DNA of 64,000 nucleotides from assembly GCA_032358165.1 (NCBI GenBank), contig JAALGY010000057.1:2542001-2606000 (forward strand), read 5' to 3'. This stretch comes from Diplosphaera chodatii. Its lineage: Eukaryota; Chlorophyta; Trebouxiophyceae; Prasiolales; Stichococcaceae. Position 1 is the first letter of the stretch; each line of letters begins with the position of its first letter. Below are positions 59,781-64,000 of this stretch, in pieces. The notes under the pieces were generated by a model that searched no databases, had not been told where the DNA came from, and was given only the letters and a program-made list of their open reading frames with translations. A program made the position numbers and the translations under genes.

Positions 59781-62700
59781 ATGTCGTCGCCAGCTGAGCG
59801 TGCAGCGGCCGCCTTTGGCGTGCACTTGCAGTCTGTGCGGGCTCGGGTGCAGTTCACAAACTCATCTCCAACAATGATCTTCGACAGCCCCTCCGAGTGG
59901 CGACGACCAAAGCATGGCGACGACATGTCTGACGCATCCACCGGCTCGACACAGCGGCGGCACAGCCAGCGGACGGCCTACTGGACGGAGGCTGCGGTTG
60001 CCCAGCTGCCAGGGGTAAAGTGATGCATTTGTGTTGACTTCTGCATACGCACAGTTTGAACATGACAGCACCTCACACTAGAGCAACGGGGTTCTGTTGA
60101 TGATGTCTCAGCTAACAAGCAGATCAGTTAGGTGTTTGTGGAGGTATGACACCCATCAAGCTGGCGTAGCGTAGTGACGTCTCACAATGCTGTTCATGGC
60201 ATCCAGAGGCGGTGCCACTTTCTGCACTTGGACGACCTGGATGCTGAGCAGGTGAGGAGTGCAGTCGTCGAATCTCAGGCAGTTACTGGCCAGCCTGTCG
60301 ATGGCCTGTCAATTTGACAGGTGTCTGCTGTGCCACCGCCCAACATAGTGCTAGATGCGTTACATGTGCGGCGTCACAACGCACGGGTGTCTGCAGCTCT
60401 GTAAGGAGGTTGTCGCCTGCAGCTGGAGGCGCTGGTGGAGTCGGTGCTGGAGCTGAGGGCGGCGCGCGCCCGGCTGCGGGGCAATCCAGACGCCGCCCGG
60501 CCCCTGGCCGGCCGGGCGGCTGCACTGCTGGCGCCACAGCCCTGCCTGCACACACGGGTCGCCTTCGAAACGGTGACATCACAGCTTCTGTCCTGCACAT
60601 GGTGATTTCAAACAGGCATGATCTGTCGGGTGCAAAGGTGCTGTGGCTGGAGGAGTTCGAAGTGGTCTCATCTGGAGGCGCCTGCCCTTGTTCACTGGCA
60701 AAGCTGTCTGGCACTCTTAGCGGTGGACACGCCAGTGCGATGTGCCCATTTGCACTCTACGGCGTGCACTGCTGCAGGGCTTCCGGCTGCTGGGCGGCAG
60801 CAGCCTCACACACCTGGGCCCAGAGGACCTGGCGGCGAGTGCGGGAGAGGACCTTGCCGACACGGCTCGCCTGCTGTCCCATGTGGTCGACTGCATACTG
60901 GTGGGCAAACTGCAGTTTACTTCGTTGACAATCATGGGGAGAGACGCGTATCGTAGCCAAGTGCATGTGCCGAGGATCCACCTGTGCCATCAGTGATGTG
61001 CATCACAGTCACCAAAGATGGGCGCCTGTGGGCACACTGGGCGTCGGCATTGGTGGGGATTGTGCTGACATAAGGGCGATCCAACACAGCCGAGCGCATA
61101 ACCCTGTGACCCTTGTGCATCTCGCACTTGCTGGCACCACACGGCAGCTGGTGTGTCTGTCAGTGCATATGTTGATGAGATTGCAGCTGCGCCTGCTGCA
61201 CATGGCACATCTCTCACGACACAAGAACACTCTCACTACCTCACTACAAGTGCTGGTACCACACATGCGACATCACTCACATTGCTCGCCTCGCGACCTT
61301 CCATGAGCGTGCACGCACCGATGTAGAGTCCGGCACGACGCATGCAGGTGAGGCCTGGCGCGCATGCAGAGCTGGTCGACATTGCAGAGCGAGCGGGTGT
61401 GCCAGTCATCAACGGCGGCACCGACTGCAATGCTCCCTGCCAGGCGCACACTTGCAGTGTTGTGCCACCACTTCGTCAGCTTTTTAGCAGTTGATCTCAT
61501 CTTGGCAGGAGCATGATTGCAGCACTTTACTGCTCACATGCTGCAGTGTTCCCGCTCCTGTCATCTTGCTCAATGTGCGCATGCCGGCTCGATTGTCGAC
61601 CAGGCAGGTTTAGGGTTTATTCGCACCCCTGACAGCAGTAGTGATTGTAGTGTAGACCTCACAATGCAGCAGTCATCGATGGGCATACCCTCCCGTCTGA
61701 ACCATCTACGAGCGCGCAGGTCCTGGGGGATCTGGCGACTGTGCACGACCACAAGCGCCAGCTGGCGGGGCTGCGGGTGGCGCTGCTGTCCGCCGGCGGC
61801 CCTGTGGCAGCATCCTGGCTGCGGGCGGCGCGCGTGCTGCAGCTGGACGTCACCTGCATCTGCCCGCCCGGCCATGAGCCTGACATCACGACGGTGAGGC
61901 CCCGGTGTACACGCAGCAAAGACTGAACCCAGTTGCAGGTGCACTTCAGCGCTACCTGCATCTGCTGGCTGACAGCCATCACATCATCACTGCATTGCAT
62001 CCTGGCTTGTGCATATGCTGGTTGCATGAGGTTATGTTACTATTCAACTAGGGCGCAGTACATGATGATGGACGGTTGCTGCTTCAACGACCGTGTCCGC
62101 AGACATCGACACTGAGATTACAACCTGCAGCTGAATGTGGCAAAGGCAGCCGGCGCGAGCGTAAGTGTCACAGCTGACCCAGCTGGCATGTCAGATGCGG
62201 ACGTGATCTACATTGATGACTCCAGCGCGGCTGGCAACGAGCAGGAGACGTCCACCTTCCTGCACTCCTGGATCTCGTAAGATGATAGCCATTGCCTTCT
62301 GTTTCATTCGAAAGCTACCATTTCGACGTGCCATCTTATGATGTCATGAGACTGCGTGGCAACCTTGCCTGCCTTCCACATGCACTACTGGCTTGTACAG
62401 ACAGACACACTTGTGATGCGGAACAAGATGAGCTTGCAAGCCACCGAGCAGCGATGCAGCACATGGCTGAGGCGTTGGTCTGTTCTGCATTAGCCATTTT
62501 GCTCCATAACCTTGCTATCTGTCACAACCCATACCTCGATGATCTGCAACTTGTCTCACCGCAGTTTGCTGCTACCCGATGTGTGGTCATCCTGCCACTG
62601 AGATTGTTGTTTCGCAGCCCATGTGGGCTGAGCGATGCCGTAAGCAAACCAAATGCAGACGCTGCTCTCCCTGAATCTTACTTGCAGGCAGCTGGGCGTC

Positions 62701-63178
62701 GACATGCTGACAGCAGCGCCGGATGCCATTATACTGCACAGCCTGCCGCTGAGGCGCGGCGGCGCTGGCGCCATCAATGCCCTCCTGGACTGTGACCGCT
62801 GCGTGGTAAGACATCTATTCCTCAATATGCCCCTCTGCTCAATGGCACCTCGAGGTGAAGGTCCGAACATGCCATGAGGCCATGGTTCCCTGCACCTCTT
62901 TGTAGCGCTGCCTAACTGAGGCATAGCACCGCGGCCAGAGGACTGTCACGCACCCGAAGTGGACCCCGACCTGGCTGTACTGTTTGCGGCCACCCTCACT
63001 CTGTGCACACGCTCAGGTTGCCGACCAGGCGGAAAACCGCATGCTGGCGGCGCAGACGGTGCTGCTGCACTGCTGCGGGCTGCGGGGGCTGTGGCACCCA
63101 CTGAGGCGGGACTCCACAAATGGCTCGTCTATTCCGCACAGCCCCGGAGAGCTGGGCCGCAAGGTTACCTTTGCATGA
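59781..63178 (+). CDS. Ornithine-carbamoyltransferase-like protein with eroded active site
   Basis: Nine exons join in phase: 59781-60014, 60207-60251, 60423-60572, 60778-60900, 61348-61443, 61720-61893, 62131-62276, 62688-62805, 63017-63178, for 415 residues. Residues 1-78 (MSSPAERAAAAFGVHLQSVR...) are not OTCase-like nor a clear transit peptide. The fold follows: CHFLHLDDLDAEQLEAL; GRAAALLAPQPCLHTRVAFE at the place of the carbamoyl-phosphate loop PSTRTRVSFE; DLADTARLLSHVVDCIL; AELVDIAERAGVPVINGG with TDCNAPCQ where HPCQ is expected; VLGDLATVHDHKRQLAGL; VTADPAGMSDADVIYIDDSS with AAGNEQE where SMGQE is expected; DAIILHSLPLRRG where HCLP is expected; VADQAENRMLAAQTVLLHC retained. OTCases make citrulline from ornithine and carbamoyl phosphate; here most substrate and catalytic residues are changed although the frame is intact, so a non-catalytic or altered function is inferred. 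The intron after 61443 begins with GC, not GT. Confidence 0.88.
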
Positions 63179-63865
63179 GTCGAATTGACAAGAACAGCAA
63201 AAGGGAAGCGCACAAGGCAGTGAGGTAGTGCTGGCGCGGCTGTTGTCAGAACTTCAGTGACAGGCACCAGACCTTCCTGATGAATGCTCATACCGTATAG
63301 CAAAAGTCTGTGTACTTCAACAAGCACCGGCAGCAGAGCAGCATTGCCAGTAGGGCGTTTTAGCACGACAATGCCTGCCTACAGCACACTGGGGCCAATC
63401 TTGTGGGCTGAACATACCCTAAGGGGAGTGGCTCACAGTCTAATCAGCAACACGGTGATGCATAGTGGATGTGACCTTCATGCAGCACATGAAGCCAGAT
63501 AGCAAACTCTGACGTCAGTGTTTACAAGAGGACAAACAAGGGGCTGAAGCACATATATATATTCTGAGTATGTGATCCTGAAGAAGCTGCACCGAGCAAA
63601 CGAACTGTAAACATATAGACTGCGAACCGAACGGCAACGTGCCTAGCTGAGGCTGCTCGAGTGTGCGACATCAAGACAGCTGCGGCAGCACCTGGTCCAG
63701 CTGCATGTGCCAACCCAAGCCGACAGTCCGTGCCACGCAAACCACTGGTCATTGCAGCTCGGGAGGTAGCACCCGGTGTGCTGGGCTTGAGGCCCACAGC
63801 ACAGCAGACCATTCAGCGCCTTCCCCCAAGGTCATGAACGAGCTGGAATGGGTGGGACCTCTCCT
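63179..63865. other. Convergent 3' interval
   Basis: 687 bp between the stop of the carbamoyltransferase-like gene and the stop of the next minus-strand gene. A TGTAA near 63607 is a possible poly(A) signal. No gene recognised. Confidence 0.4.
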
Positions 63866-63970
63866 TCAGGGGCCCTTCTTCTTTGTTGACCCCCGGACGG
63901 CGACGCCCTGCACCGTCTTCCCACCCACCGCCTCGTGCACATTCTCGCACCGCTTCTCGTCAAACTCCAT
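63866..63970 (-). CDS. C-terminal exon of a gene running off the right edge
   Basis: A TTGCAG acceptor precedes a 34-codon open frame, MEFDEKRCENVHEAVGGKTV, that continues to a basic end STKKKGP-stop at 63866. The codon use (GAG/GTG-rich, GC third positions) is like the real exons here. The ATG after the acceptor is probably an internal Met rather than the start. Too little is present to name the product. Confidence 0.55.
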   Translation of the reverse strand: MEFDEKRCENVHEAVGGKTVQGVAVRGSTKKKGP

Positions 63971-64000
63971 CTGCAATATGCAGTGGCTTGCATCAGCTCA

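Noticed and set aside
59655..59797. ATG 59655 (MKPEEAERKARSSTRC...) as an alternative start of the carbamoyltransferase-like gene.
   Set aside because: It is in another frame, stops at 59797, and no donor/acceptor pair joins it in phase to the next exon.

Overview
This window is nuclear DNA of a eukaryote, most likely a green alga (Chlorophyta). Almost every gene is split by many short introns with GT(G/A)AG-type donors and TGCAG acceptors. Exons are GC-rich and Ala-rich. The gene set also fits: a plastid-type tryptophan synthase alpha subunit with a transit-like N-terminus, a branching enzyme, a PHT1/PTA-type H+/phosphate symporter, and a GPR1/FUN34/YaaH acetate-type transporter. No rRNA, convincing tRNA, transposon or CRISPR array was seen. 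All gene models were assembled by eye from exon translations and GT/AG phase, so internal exon edges are approximate unless stated.

Layout. 1-7350 (minus): an ArsB/NhaD-like arsenite-type permease, cut by the left edge, and a PHT1/PTA-like phosphate symporter. 7896-10213 (plus): TrpA, divergent from the phosphate transporter. 10505-27240 (all minus): glucan branching enzyme, acetate-type transporter, a MYND-finger protein with a methyltransferase-like domain, and a protein with four identical-spacing C-x2-C-x22-C-x2-C zinc-like repeats. 28011-31028 (plus): a membrane-anchored FkbM-type methyltransferase. 31234-32603 (minus): a nucleolar RRM protein of the NIFK/Nop15 type. 33110-37319 (plus) and 37796-41385 (minus): two convergent, unrecognised polytopic membrane proteins. 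42126-49201 (minus): a GLG1-type cysteine-rich repeat protein of the secretory pathway. 49715-63178 (all plus): two unrecognised proteins, a REX1-type RNA exonuclease, and an ornithine-carbamoyltransferase-like protein that has lost its catalytic motifs. The right edge cuts one more minus-strand gene.

Functional links. The arsenite-type efflux permease and the phosphate (hence potentially arsenate) importer are neighbours on the same strand. NIFK-like and REX1-like proteins both belong to nucleolar/rRNA processing. Otherwise the window is a typical dense eukaryotic mix with several short divergent promoter intervals (7351-7895, 27241-28010, 32604-33109, 49202-49714).

Most unusual content: the carbamoyltransferase pseudoenzyme (an intact nine-exon reading frame with eroded active site and one GC-AG intron), the four-copy zinc-repeat protein, and the MYND/methyltransferase-like protein.
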